This document shows positions 1 through 7,753 of a DNA stretch of 64,000 nt, piece after piece. Position 1 is the first letter of the stretch. Every line of letters starts with the position of its first letter. A model generated the notes under the pieces. That model did not search any database. It was given only the letters and a program-made list of their open reading frames with translations, and was not told the origin of the DNA. The position numbers and the translations under genes are program-made. Source of the DNA: Kordia aestuariivivens (GTDB lineage Bacteria > Bacteroidota > Bacteroidia > Flavobacteriales > Flavobacteriaceae); the NCBI RefSeq assembly GCF_014397005.1, contig NZ_JACGWS010000013.1, positions 62,001 through 126,000 on the forward strand, given 5' to 3'.

Positions 1-182
1 TACGGAAACGCATAATCTTGCGGTACTAATTGCATTCCCAACGCACATTGAATGGCTTCATGCCCACGTGAAGTTGCATGTACATATTTTGATACTTGCT
101 TGAAATTGTCTTCGTATAAAGTTGTCATTGCTTTGGCAGTGCAGAGCAATGAGAATCCTTTTTGTAATGTTTCTTTGTTCAT
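1..182 (-). CDS. 2-oxoacid dehydrogenase E1 component, N-terminal part (cut by window edge)
   Basis: The first 60 codons are visible, starting at ATG 182-180; the rest lies beyond position 1. The translation begins MNKETLQKGFSLLCTAKAMT and later reads TSRGHEAIQCALGMQLVPQD, the RGHE signature of the thiamine-diphosphate E1 alpha domain of pyruvate and branched-chain 2-oxoacid dehydrogenases. In Bacteroidota this gene is usually a single alpha/beta fusion of about 660-690 aa, which cannot be checked here. It would decarboxylate branched-chain 2-oxoacids and reductively acylate the lipoyl domain of the E2 at 1656-2948. It lies downstream of ilvE, which makes those oxoacids. Family confident; substrate inferred from context. 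Confidence 0.85.
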   Translation of the reverse strand, partial: MNKETLQKGFSLLCTAKAMTTLYEDNFKQVSKYVHATSRGHEAIQCALGMQLVPQDYAFP

Positions 183-201
183 AAGATTGAAATTTCCTAT
201 T

Positions 202-281
202 CGTCATTCCGAACTTGATTCGGAATCTTATTGTCTGTAACTCTTACTCTGATGTGATGCTGAATCAAGTTCAGCATGACG
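202..281. repeat. Two intergenic palindromic repeats (CAAG-centred family)
   Basis: Two palindromes lie between the E1 start and the structured element that follows ilvE. The one at 202-227 pairs ATTCCGAA with TTCGGAAT around CTTGA. The one at 255-281 pairs ATGCTGAA with TTCAGCAT around TCAAG and is followed by GACG. The second recurs almost exactly at 57272-57298, with variants at 15646-15672 and 53522-53549. They look like REP-type dispersed elements. Confidence 0.75.
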
Positions 282-297
282 TATGATTGTTATTTCT

Positions 298-410
298 GCG
301 TTAGGGATTGAGGCTTTGTTGGAGCTCTTTTCTAAAGTGGATTCCTGCCTCCGCAGGAATGACAGTTTGGAAAAAGCGACTGCCGAAAGCCCGACCTTTA
401 GGTAACGCCC
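298..410 (-). ncRNA. Conserved structured 3'-flank element, copy A (with nested palindrome)
   Basis: On the plus strand the element starts GCGTTAGGGATTGAGGCTTT and ends with GCGACTGCCGAAAGCCCGAC and then GGTAACGCCC. The terminal GCGTT and AACGC are complementary, so the whole can fold. Copies B (10453-10538) and C (18096-18171) share both ends. On the minus strand it starts 8 nt after the ilvE stop codon. In this copy the short middle hairpin of copy B is replaced by about 40 nt containing the palindrome ATTCCTGCCTCCGCAGGAAT at 341-360. It could be a structured RNA or a mobile repeat; no function is shown. Confidence 0.55.
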
Positions 411-418
411 AACTAATT

Positions 419-1477
419 TTATTCTGAAACAGCAACCATCCAGTTGTGTTTGTCTACTAGTTTCCCTGAACGAATTCCGTTAAGCGTATCCATAACCATT
501 TGTCCCACAGGACTTTCGTCAGACACATGAATTTCCTCGTCATTGTATCCAATGGCTTGTATCATGGCAATTCCAACCGCAGTTCCTGTTCCGAACGCTT
601 CTTCTAAACTTCCGTTTGCAGCCGCTTCTTTGACTTCTGTCAACGTAATTGGACGCTGCTCAACTTCATATCCGTTGTCTTCTAAAATCGTAATTACTGT
701 TTTGCGCGTGATTCCGTCCAAGATAGCGCCATCTAAACCTGGCGTGATAAATTTTCCGTTGATTTTGAAGAAAATATTCATGGTTCCAACTTCCTGAATG
801 TAGTTGAATTCATGTGCATCTAACCACAATACTTGATCGTATCCTTTTGATTTTGCAATTTCCGTTGGACGAATTGCTGCTGCGTAGTTTCCTGCCGCTT
901 TTGCTTCTCCTGTTCCGCCTTGTGTTGCTCTAATATATTTTGTTTCCGCATATAGCTTGATTCGCTTCGTAAAGAATGGACCTGCTGGCGATGCAATGAT
1001 GATAAAGTGATAGCTTGTTGCTGCGCGCATTCCAATGAACGGTTCGGTTGCATACATAAACGGTCGCAAGTACAACGCACTTCCTTCTTGTGGTGGAATC
1101 CAACCGCGTTCCATGTTTACAATTTCTTTTAATCCTGCTACAAATAAGTCTTCGGGAAATTCGGGCATTCCCATACGACGTGCACTAAAGTTCAAGCGTT
1201 TTGCATTTTCTGCTGGGCGAAATAGTAACGGTTCTCCAGCTGCATTTACCGTAGCTTTCATTCCTTCAAAAATAGCTTGTCCGTAGTGTAATGCCATTGC
1301 TGCTGGATGCGTTGGAATCATTCCCAAAGGTTGAATTTTTGGTGTTTGCCACGCTCCATCTTCATACGAACAGATAAACATGTGATCGGTAAAGGTTCTT
1401 CCTAATGGAATGTTGTCGAAGTCTAATTTTGAAACGTTAGATTCGGTTGCTTTTGTGATGTGAATATCTTGGACCAT
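419..1477 (-). CDS. ilvE: Branched-chain amino acid aminotransferase (fold type IV)
   Basis: A 352-aa PLP enzyme that interconverts valine, leucine and isoleucine with their 2-oxoacids using 2-oxoglutarate/glutamate. Visible features are the N-terminal ALHYGQAIFEGMKA, the PLP-lysine region GEAKAAGNYAAAIRPTEIAK, the signature stretch LWLDAHEFNYIQEVGTMNIF, and EAFGTGTAVGIAMIQAIGY. Length fits the family. It lies between the E2 and E1 genes on the same strand, which points to a catabolic role feeding the branched-chain dehydrogenase, though the enzyme is reversible. Twelve copies of a 7-bp repeat start 44 nt upstream of its ATG, and a structured element starts 8 nt after its stop. Confidence 0.95.
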   Translation of the reverse strand: MVQDIHITKATESNVSKLDFDNIPLGRTFTDHMFICSYEDGAWQTPKIQPLGMIPTHPAAMALHYGQAIFEGMKATVNAAGEPLLFRPAENAKRLNFSARRMGMPEFPEDLFVAGLKEIVNMERGWIPPQEGSALYLRPFMYATEPFIGMRAATSYHFIIIASPAGPFFTKRIKLYAETKYIRATQGGTGEAKAAGNYAAAIRPTEIAKSKGYDQVLWLDAHEFNYIQEVGTMNIFFKINGKFITPGLDGAILDGITRKTVITILEDNGYEVEQRPITLTEVKEAAANGSLEEAFGTGTAVGIAMIQAIGYNDEEIHVSDESPVGQMVMDTLNGIRSGKLVDKHNWMVAVSE

Positions 1478-1520
1478 AATTTCGTTGTTGGTTGTTAGCT
1501 TTTAGGGGATTTCTTTTTTG

Positions 1521-1604
1521 TTGTGTGTTGTGTGTTGTGTGTTGTGTGTTGTGTGTTGTGTGTTGTGTGTTGTGTGTTGTGTGTTGTGTGTTGTGTGTTG
1601 TGTG
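1521..1604. repeat. Heptanucleotide tandem repeat (TTGTGTG)x12
   Basis: Twelve perfect copies of TTGTGTG run from 1521 to 1604 between ilvE (start 1477) and the E2 gene (stop 1656). On the minus strand they lie in the ilvE leader. The unit length is not a multiple of three and the copies are identical, so copy number is likely to vary by slippage. Confidence 0.95.
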
Positions 1605-1620
1605 TTAATTTGTTTTTTTT

Positions 1621-1652
1621 ACTCTTAACGCTGCACTTTTTAACTCTTAACT
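1621..1652. repeat. Dispersed intergenic word, copy 1 (ACTCTTAAC...TTTTTAACTCTTAAC)
   Basis: This 32-bp AT-rich stretch is a near copy of 10357-10389 and 63296-63327. All three have the form ACTCTTAAC, a short spacer, then CACTTTTTAACTCTTAACTT with small changes. Each lies upstream of a minus-strand gene, and in two cases beyond a 7-bp tandem repeat. Confidence 0.6.
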
Positions 1653-1655
1653 TTT

Positions 1656-2948
1656 TTATATTTTTCTATTTGGATCGAATGCTTCTAGGTAATCACCCAC
1701 TTTTCGCAAGAATGATCCGCCGAGATATCCGTCGACAACTCTATGGTCAAAGGATAAAGACAGATACATCATGCTTCTGATAGCGATTTCGTCACCTTTT
1801 TTAGTGGTAATCACTTCAGGACGTTTTTTGATGATTCCTAATGCAAGAATTGCAACTTCTGGTTGATTGATGATAGGTGTTCCCATCAAACTTCCAAACG
1901 TTCCTACATTGGAAATTGTGAACGTACTTCCTTGAATTTCCTGCGGTTTGAGTTTGTTTTCGCGAGAAGCTTTTGCTAAGTGATTTACCTCAGCGGCTAA
2001 TCCTTTTAGGTTTTTTTCATCCGCATTTCTTACTACAGGAACGATTAGATTTCCACTTGGTAAAGCTGTTGCCATTCCGATATTGATGTCTTTACGCTCA
2101 ATCACTTTTTTGCCGTCTTCTGATACCGAAGCGTTGATGCCAGGGAAATCAATGACTGCTTTTGCGACTGCTTCTACAAATAATGGTGTGAACGTTAAGC
2201 GTTCATTATATTTTTCTTGGAATGGTATTTTGTGTGCATTTCGCCAATTTACCATGTTCGTCACATCTATTTCGATGTACGCTGTAACGTGTGGCGATGT
2301 GTGTTTGGAATAGACCATGTGATCCGCGATCATTTTTCGCATGCGATCCATTTCTATTACCTTATCATGTCCTTCCACATATTTGATCGGTGGCGGATTG
2401 TAACTGCTCTTGGCTGCTTTTGGCTGTGCTTGTGGGCGACTCGCCAACGGATAGTTTCTGTTTTTGAGATAGTTGAATACATCGCTTTTACGAATGCGTC
2501 CGTCTTCACCAGTTCCCGGAATGCTTTGCACTTCCTCAATGGTCATGTTTTCTTTTTTGGCAATGCTTACAATTAATGGCGAAAGAAAAGCATCAGGATT
2601 TCGAACATATTCTGAATTAGTTGGTGCTTCAGCCTTGAAGGTTTCCTGTTTTTTAGGAGCTTCTTTTTTTACTTCATCATTCGCTGTTTCAGAAACTTCT
2701 ACTTCACCAGTAGCGTCAATCAACGCTATGATTTCTCCAACAGGAACAACATCATTTGGTTGAAAGCGAATTTCTGTAATCATACCTGTACATGGCGATG
2801 GCACTTCCGAATCAACTTTATCGGTTGCTACTTCTAAAATGGTTTCATCTATTTCAATGGTATCTCCAACATTTTTCAGCCAACTGATAATGGTGGCTTC
2901 CGAGATACTTTCTCCCATTTTGGGCATTTTCAACGGTATGATAGGCAT
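1656..2948 (-). CDS. Dihydrolipoamide acyltransferase E2 of a 2-oxoacid dehydrogenase complex
   Basis: A 430-aa E2 core protein. Residues 1-80 are a lipoyl domain with the lipoylated lysine in EVATDKVDSE. About residues 110-165 form the peripheral subunit-binding domain (FLSPLIVSIAKKENMTIEEV, then GTGEDGRIRKSDV). The C-terminal half is the acyltransferase domain ending with the HxxxDG motif in SFDHRVVDGYLGG. It transfers the acyl group from the E1-loaded lipoyl arm to CoA. It is the first gene of a minus-strand set with ilvE and E1, so a branched-chain complex is likely, but an E2 of another complex cannot be excluded from sequence alone. Confidence 0.92.
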   Translation of the reverse strand: MPIIPLKMPKMGESISEATIISWLKNVGDTIEIDETILEVATDKVDSEVPSPCTGMITEIRFQPNDVVPVGEIIALIDATGEVEVSETANDEVKKEAPKKQETFKAEAPTNSEYVRNPDAFLSPLIVSIAKKENMTIEEVQSIPGTGEDGRIRKSDVFNYLKNRNYPLASRPQAQPKAAKSSYNPPPIKYVEGHDKVIEMDRMRKMIADHMVYSKHTSPHVTAYIEIDVTNMVNWRNAHKIPFQEKYNERLTFTPLFVEAVAKAVIDFPGINASVSEDGKKVIERKDINIGMATALPSGNLIVPVVRNADEKNLKGLAAEVNHLAKASRENKLKPQEIQGSTFTISNVGTFGSLMGTPIINQPEVAILALGIIKKRPEVITTKKGDEIAIRSMMYLSLSFDHRVVDGYLGGSFLRKVGDYLEAFDPNRKI

Positions 2949-3124
2949 GAGCGTGTATTATTTTAAGGAGAACAAAAATACTCTTTTATAGCCTTATAAA
3001 AACAAATACACTACAATAGGTTTTTATTAATAGTGTTTTTTTCTTTATTTTTGATTTTTAATTGTTATTTTTTCTTTTATAAACTACTTGACACAGTTTT
3101 TATATAATTTTTATCTGAATAGTT

Positions 3125-3592
3125 ATGAGATTAGATGAAATCGATTTGAAGATTTTGAAGTTATTGCAAACGAATAGTAATCGTACAACGAAGAGTTTAG
3201 CTGAGGAGTTGCAAATGTCAACTACGCCAGTTTTTGAACGCATTAAGAAGCTTGAAAAAGAAGGTTATATTGATGATTATGTAGCACTGTTGAACGCGAA
3301 AAAGTTAGGTATGAAGCAAACTGTTTTTATCGGAATCACGTTGCAAGGCCATACACGAAGTTATTTGGAAAAGTTTGTGAAGCAGATTAACGATTTTCCT
3401 GAAGTGGTGGAATGTCATCGTGTGACAGGAAATTTTGATTATTTATTAAAGCTAATTGTGGAAGATGTGGAAGCTTACGAGAAATTTATCATTACGAAAT
3501 TGACTTTATTACCATATTTGGGAAGTGTACAAAGTTATATTGCTTTGTCGAAAGGAAAACAGACGCATGAGTTGAATTTGAGAGATTTGTAA
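3125..3592 (+). CDS. Lrp/AsnC family transcriptional regulator
   Basis: A 155-aa protein with an N-terminal winged helix-turn-helix (LDEIDLKILKLLQTNSNRTT, then LAEELQMSTTPVFERIKKLE) and a C-terminal RAM ligand-binding domain (VVECHRVTGNFDYLLKLIVE). Length is typical of the family. It is divergent from the E2-ilvE-E1 set across a 176-bp AT-rich gap. Lrp-type proteins often sense branched-chain amino acids, so control of that operon (as BkdR does in pseudomonads) is a reasonable inference. No operator was identified by eye. Confidence 0.92.
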   Translation: MRLDEIDLKILKLLQTNSNRTTKSLAEELQMSTTPVFERIKKLEKEGYIDDYVALLNAKKLGMKQTVFIGITLQGHTRSYLEKFVKQINDFPEVVECHRVTGNFDYLLKLIVEDVEAYEKFIITKLTLLPYLGSVQSYIALSKGKQTHELNLRDL

Positions 3593-3773
3593 TTTTGTTG
3601 TTTGTTAAGTTGCCTACTTTCTTTTTTGTTTCAAAGTATAAACTGTTAAACTCATAAACCCTTAAATTTCAAAACTTGTGTATTTGTTTTTTCTTGGCTC
3701 TTGGTTGAGTTCAAACTGACAAAAACAGGTTTTTAAATTCTTGTTAGATTAGAATAAATAGTATTTTTAAGTT

Positions 3774-4184
3774 ATGGTAAATTTTAAACTCGATTTTTTA
3801 GATCATGTTGCGATTCTCGTAAAAGACATCGATGCTTCGGTTGCTTGGTATGAAAAGGTTTTAGGCTTGAAACGCTATCAACTTGAAAAGTGGGGCGAGT
3901 TTCCTATTTTTATGTTATCGGGAAAAACAGGAATCGCGTTGTTTCCGGCAAATACAAATGATCCAAAACTTGAACCAACTTCTAACAATGTAAAGATTGA
4001 TCATTTTGCGTTTCAAGTTAGTAATGAAGCATTTGCAAAAGCACAACAACATTACCAAAATTTAGGACTTACATATTCCTTTAAAAATCATCATTATTTT
4101 CATTCGATATACACTAAAGACTTAGATGGACATGACGTAGAATTGACGACTTTGGTGGTAGATGAAGATGCGTTTTATTCTTAA
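3774..4184 (+). CDS. VOC family protein (glyoxalase/dioxygenase fold)
   Basis: A 136-aa single vicinal-oxygen-chelate protein with paired beta-alpha-beta-beta-beta modules. The likely metal ligands are His11 (LDHVAIL), His77 (IDHFAFQV) and Glu123 (HDVELT), the usual H-H-E set. The family includes lactoylglutathione lyase, fosfomycin resistance proteins and extradiol dioxygenases; nothing here picks one. It stands alone, 59 bp before the ATP-grasp gene on the same strand. Confidence 0.85.
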   Translation: MVNFKLDFLDHVAILVKDIDASVAWYEKVLGLKRYQLEKWGEFPIFMLSGKTGIALFPANTNDPKLEPTSNNVKIDHFAFQVSNEAFAKAQQHYQNLGLTYSFKNHHYFHSIYTKDLDGHDVELTTLVVDEDAFYS

Positions 4185-4242
4185 TCACATTGCCGCTTCT
4201 TAATCTTTAAACTATCTTTATTTTTTAATAATTTTATTGCTA

Positions 4243-5196
4243 ATGACAGCTATTTCCAACAACCAACGAAACTTAGTCCGAATCGTTTATGACATTGCCA
4301 ATGATCATGAAATTGACATTGAATCTTTTTCGTATGACTGGATCTTGAAACTTTCCAAAAATGGTCGTAACAGCCATATTTTTGGGTATAATTTTGAGTT
4401 AAACTCATCTACTTCCAAAATGATTGCTGGTGATAAAAGTGCGGCTTCCGATTTATTACATGCCGCTGGCGTTTCTACCGTAATGCATCAATTGTTTTTG
4501 AATCCGAATATGGAAAAGTATGTCAGCAGCAATGGTAATTGGCAAAATATCCTTAAATTCTTCCATGATAACGACCAGCATATTGTGTGTAAACCTGTGG
4601 ATGGCACTGGCGGAAATGGAGTATTTATGGCTAACTCTATTATAAAATTAGAACAAGCAATTCATTCGCTTTTCTCCAAACATAGAAGTATTTGTTTGTC
4701 GCCTTTTTATGATATCAAGAAAGAATATAGAGCTGTTATTTTAGATGGAGAAGTTCAGTTAATGTATCAAAAAGATATTCCTTTTGTAGAAGCTAATGGT
4801 TCAAAAAATATATTAGAATTGTTACAATCAAAATTTTCAGGGGAAACGTTAGACAGCGTGATTGCTACTTTTTCTACTAAAAAAGATAGAAACTTTAGTG
4901 ACATTCCACCGAAAGGAGAAATCATAGAAGTGAATTGGAAAAGCAATTTAGCAGAAGGTGCAGAAGCAGCATTGACAGAGAATGAAACGGTAAAAATTCT
5001 TGCCGTAAAAGCTGCAAATGCGATTAACATTCGATTTTGTTCTGTAGATATTACAGAAACAACAACTGGTGATTTTTATGTGATGGAAATTAATTCTGGC
5101 GTGATGATTGAGCATTTCTTGAATAGCAATCAAGATAAATATCAAATGGTCAAAAGTATTTATGAGAAAGCGGTTTTGAAGATGTTGGAAATGTAA
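4243..5196 (+). CDS. ATP-grasp domain protein (glutathione synthetase/RimK-like)
   Basis: A protein of about 317 aa. I use the ATG at 4243 rather than the TTG two codons earlier. The ATP-grasp features are the ATP-binding strand IVCKPVDGTGGNGVFMA, the conserved KEYRAVILDGEV, and the Mg-binding end of the fold FYVMEINSGVMIEHFL (E and N ligands). Such enzymes join a carboxylate to an amine or thiol through an acyl-phosphate. The N-terminal 100 residues resemble no family I can name. The amide product is unknown, and neighbours do not indicate a pathway. Confidence 0.75.
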   Translation: MTAISNNQRNLVRIVYDIANDHEIDIESFSYDWILKLSKNGRNSHIFGYNFELNSSTSKMIAGDKSAASDLLHAAGVSTVMHQLFLNPNMEKYVSSNGNWQNILKFFHDNDQHIVCKPVDGTGGNGVFMANSIIKLEQAIHSLFSKHRSICLSPFYDIKKEYRAVILDGEVQLMYQKDIPFVEANGSKNILELLQSKFSGETLDSVIATFSTKKDRNFSDIPPKGEIIEVNWKSNLAEGAEAALTENETVKILAVKAANAINIRFCSVDITETTTGDFYVMEINSGVMIEHFLNSNQDKYQMVKSIYEKAVLKMLEM

Positions 5197-5317
5197 TATT
5201 TGTATTGGATGAAGGTGAAATTTCAACAAAATTACACTGATTACGGAAAGCCGTAATAATGTTTTAGTGAAGTAGGATATTTTTACTAAATATTAATATT
5301 CTAAATAACTAAAACTT

Positions 5318-5818
5318 ATGAAAAAGACATCCTTTCTTATTTTAATTTTACTCGTTACCATTTTAACTTCTTGTGGCTCTTATGTTCGAATTGGTGATTT
5401 AACAGGTATCAGTAATCGCAATTTAGATGATAGCGAAACTTATGTTTTATTAAAAAGAGATGTGCAAGCGATTGCGAAATCTAAAAATGATGATGCGTTA
5501 GAGCAAGCTGTGGATAATCTGACCCGAGAATATGAAGGTGAATTTCTGAGAAATGCTAAAATCTATGTAAAAAGTAATGGAGCAAAAGTAAAAGTTATTG
5601 GTGATGTTTGGGGTGTTCAACGCACTAATGTAAATGTAACAACCAATGCGAATGCTAAAATTGAATTAAAAATAGGAGACAAAGTTGTTTTTAGAAGAAA
5701 AGGTGACTTAACAGACGGAAAAATTATTGGCTTGAATGCAACCTCTGTTATTGTAGAATATGGTCGTAAAAAGAAGAAAATAGAGTTAAAATATGATGAA
5801 GTTATTAAGACAGAATAG
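5318..5818 (+). CDS. Putative lipoprotein, unknown function
   Basis: A 166-aa protein with a signal peptide ending in the lipobox LTSC (Cys19), so probably a lipid-anchored envelope protein. The mature part has a region rich in Asn, Lys and Val and ends KKKKIELKYDEVIKTE. The segment KIELKIGDKVVFRRKGDLTD looks like a small beta-rich (SH3-like) fold, but this is only an impression. It stands alone between the ATP-grasp gene and the convergent paaY. Confidence 0.7.
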   Translation: MKKTSFLILILLVTILTSCGSYVRIGDLTGISNRNLDDSETYVLLKRDVQAIAKSKNDDALEQAVDNLTREYEGEFLRNAKIYVKSNGAKVKVIGDVWGVQRTNVNVTTNANAKIELKIGDKVVFRRKGDLTDGKIIGLNATSVIVEYGRKKKKIELKYDEVIKTE

Positions 5819-5836
5819 TATTAGTTTTAATAAAAA

Positions 5837-6433
5837 TCACTCACCCATAAAATCACGTAAGGTATCATAAAACGCTTCCTGAGTTGGACGCTCTTTTGGA
5901 ACTTCACGCAACGGTTCCACTTCGCGTAAAGTTTCGTGACAATCCGTCGGTAATTGTTGATAGAGTTGCGTGCCTTTGGTTTTCCATACAATCATTTCAT
6001 CGCTTACTTGCTTGATCACTTTTGCAGGATTTCCAACTACTAAACTACGATTCGGAATGACGGTTTTTGCTTTTACAAACGTCATTGCACCAATGATACT
6101 TTCATCACCGATTTCCGCATCATCCATGATTACTGTGTTCATTCCGACCAAGACATTTCTGCCAATATTTGCACCGTGAATAATAGCACCATGACCAATA
6201 TGCGCACTTTCTTTCAACACAATCGATTTTCCTGGAAACATGTGTACGGTACAATTTTCTTGCACATTTACGCCATCTTCCAAAATAATTTCGCCCCAAT
6301 CACCACGAATCGCAGCGCCTGGACCGATGTAACAGTTTTTACCAATAATCACATTTCCCGTCACAGCCGCCAACGGATGCACAAAACTACTTTCGTGTAC
6401 GACTGGTATGTATCCTTTGAATCCGTAAATCAT
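5837..6433 (-). CDS. paaY: Phenylacetate degradation protein PaaY (hexapeptide-repeat thioesterase)
   Basis: A 198-aa left-handed beta-helix protein of the gamma-carbonic-anhydrase-like group, with hexapeptide repeats through about residues 15-135 (VIIGKNCYIGPGAAIRGDWG, then AHIGHGAIIHGANIGRNVLV). Two histidines in HIGHGAIIHG fit the metal site. PaaY is a thioesterase that removes dead-end 2-hydroxycyclohepta-1,4,6-triene-1-formyl-CoA in phenylacetate breakdown. It is the last gene of the paa cluster here, which supports the name over other hexapeptide transferases. Confidence 0.88.
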   Translation of the reverse strand: MIYGFKGYIPVVHESSFVHPLAAVTGNVIIGKNCYIGPGAAIRGDWGEIILEDGVNVQENCTVHMFPGKSIVLKESAHIGHGAIIHGANIGRNVLVGMNTVIMDDAEIGDESIIGAMTFVKAKTVIPNRSLVVGNPAKVIKQVSDEMIVWKTKGTQLYQQLPTDCHETLREVEPLREVPKERPTQEAFYDTLRDFMGE

Positions 6434-6519
6434 ATTTAGCTGTTATTAAACGTCAGTTCAAGTTGAAGCGAAATGACGTTACTTTTACATTTTATATTTA
6501 GAGTTTTACATTTTGCCTT

Positions 6520-7272
6520 TTAAGCAAACCGTTTCAGCGTTTCCTTAGTAAATTCCGAAAGCACTAATCTTCCAGAAATTGCTGCGCGTTCTGCCAATAG
6601 GTTGTCCCAATCTTCCGTTCCTGCCCAAAATGCTTTTTTCATTTCGGCCATTGCTTCAGGATTATAGGTACATAAGTGATTCGAAAACGCAGTTACTTGT
6701 TCGTCCAGTTCTTCGTTAGTTTCGTAGACTTTCATGTACAAACCTTTGCTTCTCGCCCATTCTGCATCGTAAAAACTATTGGCGTCAATGGCAATTTGTG
6801 ACATTCCGCTCAATCCTAATTTACGCTCTACAGCTGGTCCAACGACAAAAGGTCCAATTCCAACATTCAATTCACTGAGTTTGATCGATGCAAATTTAGA
6901 AGCCATGCAATAATCGACTGCAGAAGCCAATCCAACGCCACCACCAACAGTTTTTCCTTGCACACGTCCAATGATAAATTTTGGACATTTACGCATTGCG
7001 TTGATTACGTTTGCAAATCCTGAAAAGAAAATTCTTCCCGTTTCTGCATCGTTGATATTAATCAATTCTTTGAAACTTGCGCCTGCGCAGAAAGTACGAT
7101 CTCTTCCACTCTTAAGAACAATTACTTTGATGTCGTCATTCGTCCCTGCATCAGTAATCGTTTGTGCTAATTTGGCTAAAATATCTCCTGGCAACGAATT
7201 GTGCGCTGGATGAAAAAATTCAATCGTGGCAACTCCGTTGTGTATGTCTTGTTTTACGTATGGATCTGTCAT
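6520..7272 (-). CDS. Enoyl-CoA hydratase/isomerase family protein (PaaF-like position)
   Basis: A crotonase-fold protein of 250 aa from ATG 7272-7270. ATG 7278 two codons upstream is possible, but its GGGA motif would be too close. Signatures are the oxyanion-hole regions RDRTFCAGASFKEL and GKTVGGGVGLASAVDYCMAS, and a Glu in SIKLSELNVGIGPF. In the paa route a PaaF hydrates 2,3-dehydroadipyl-CoA; the cluster already has a PaaG, so this second crotonase may take that step. Sequence alone does not prove it. A CCCAC-GAAA-GTGGG hairpin abuts the start codon. Confidence 0.8.
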   Translation of the reverse strand: MTDPYVKQDIHNGVATIEFFHPAHNSLPGDILAKLAQTITDAGTNDDIKVIVLKSGRDRTFCAGASFKELININDAETGRIFFSGFANVINAMRKCPKFIIGRVQGKTVGGGVGLASAVDYCMASKFASIKLSELNVGIGPFVVGPAVERKLGLSGMSQIAIDANSFYDAEWARSKGLYMKVYETNEELDEQVTAFSNHLCTYNPEAMAEMKKAFWAGTEDWDNLLAERAAISGRLVLSEFTKETLKRFA

Positions 7273-7278
7273 ATTCAT

Positions 7279-7384
7279 TTCCCACGAAAGTGGGAATCTT
7301 ATTAATGGTTACACTTTATTTTCTTGGGATTCCCAATTTATTGACAAACTAATAGGAATCTTATTAATGGTTCTACTTTATTTT
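7279..7384. repeat. Palindrome and direct repeats next to the GIY-YIG gene
   Basis: A hairpin TTCCCAC-GAAA-GTGGGAA occupies 7279-7296. The word GAATCTTATTAATGGTT followed by an ACTTTATTTT end occurs twice, at about 7295-7323 and 7355-7383. The second copy contains the stop codon of the GIY-YIG gene (7373-7375). The first may therefore be the 3' end of a lost second copy. Another hairpin, TTCCAC-TTTC-GTGGGA (7682-7697), with the loop in opposite orientation, covers the start of the same gene. Confidence 0.7.
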
Positions 7385-7687
7385 ATCTGCTAAATCTTCC
7401 CAATTAGGATTTTCCTTTTCAATCAACTCAATTTTCCAATCACGATTCCATTTCTTCATTTTCTTTTCTCTGAGAAGTGCGTTTTCTTTTTCTTCGTGAT
7501 TTTCAAAATATACCAAAACATTCAAATTATATCTTGCTGAAAAAGTGTTTGGATGAACTTTGTTTTTATGCTGTTGTATTCTTCTTTTTAAATCTTTTGT
7601 AACTCCAATATATAAAACACCTTTTGGTTTGTTTGTGATGATGTATACTGAATATGTTTCCAAATTGATTCTATATTTAAATTCCAC
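7373..7687 (-). CDS. GIY-YIG nuclease superfamily small protein
   Basis: A 104-aa protein with the whole GIY-YIG domain. The strand pair reads YSVYIITNKPKGVLYIGVT, the catalytic Arg is in DLKRRIQQHK, and the C-terminal WNRDWKIELIEKENPNWEDL is typical of the stand-alone endonuclease-like family (YhbQ-like). The start is uncertain: the only start upstream of the domain is GTG at 7687, inside a palindrome. It interrupts the paa cluster and is bracketed by inverted copies of the CCCAC/GTGGG hairpin, which suggests a mobile origin. Whether it cuts DNA is unknown. Confidence 0.82.
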   Translation of the reverse strand: MEFKYRINLETYSVYIITNKPKGVLYIGVTKDLKRRIQQHKNKVHPNTFSARYNLNVLVYFENHEEKENALLREKKMKKWNRDWKIELIEKENPNWEDLADKIK

Positions 7688-7753
7688 TTTCGTGGGATTC
7701 TTCTCTTAATTTAATATTTTATTGACTTTGTGAGACTCCCGATTTCTCGGGAG

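Noticed and set aside
1521-1604. CRISPR array
   Set aside because: Unit of 7 bp without spacers; the arrays at 54306 and 63146 are the same kind of simple repeat.
1523-1780. Open frame of repeated Cys-Val-Val-Cys residues on the plus strand
   Set aside because: It is only the translation of the TTGTGTG array and antisense of the E2 gene end.
2949-3124. Sigma-70-like TTGACA...TATAAT promoter before the Lrp gene
   Set aside because: TTGACA and TATAAT words occur but spacing is wrong, and Bacteroidota use a different consensus.
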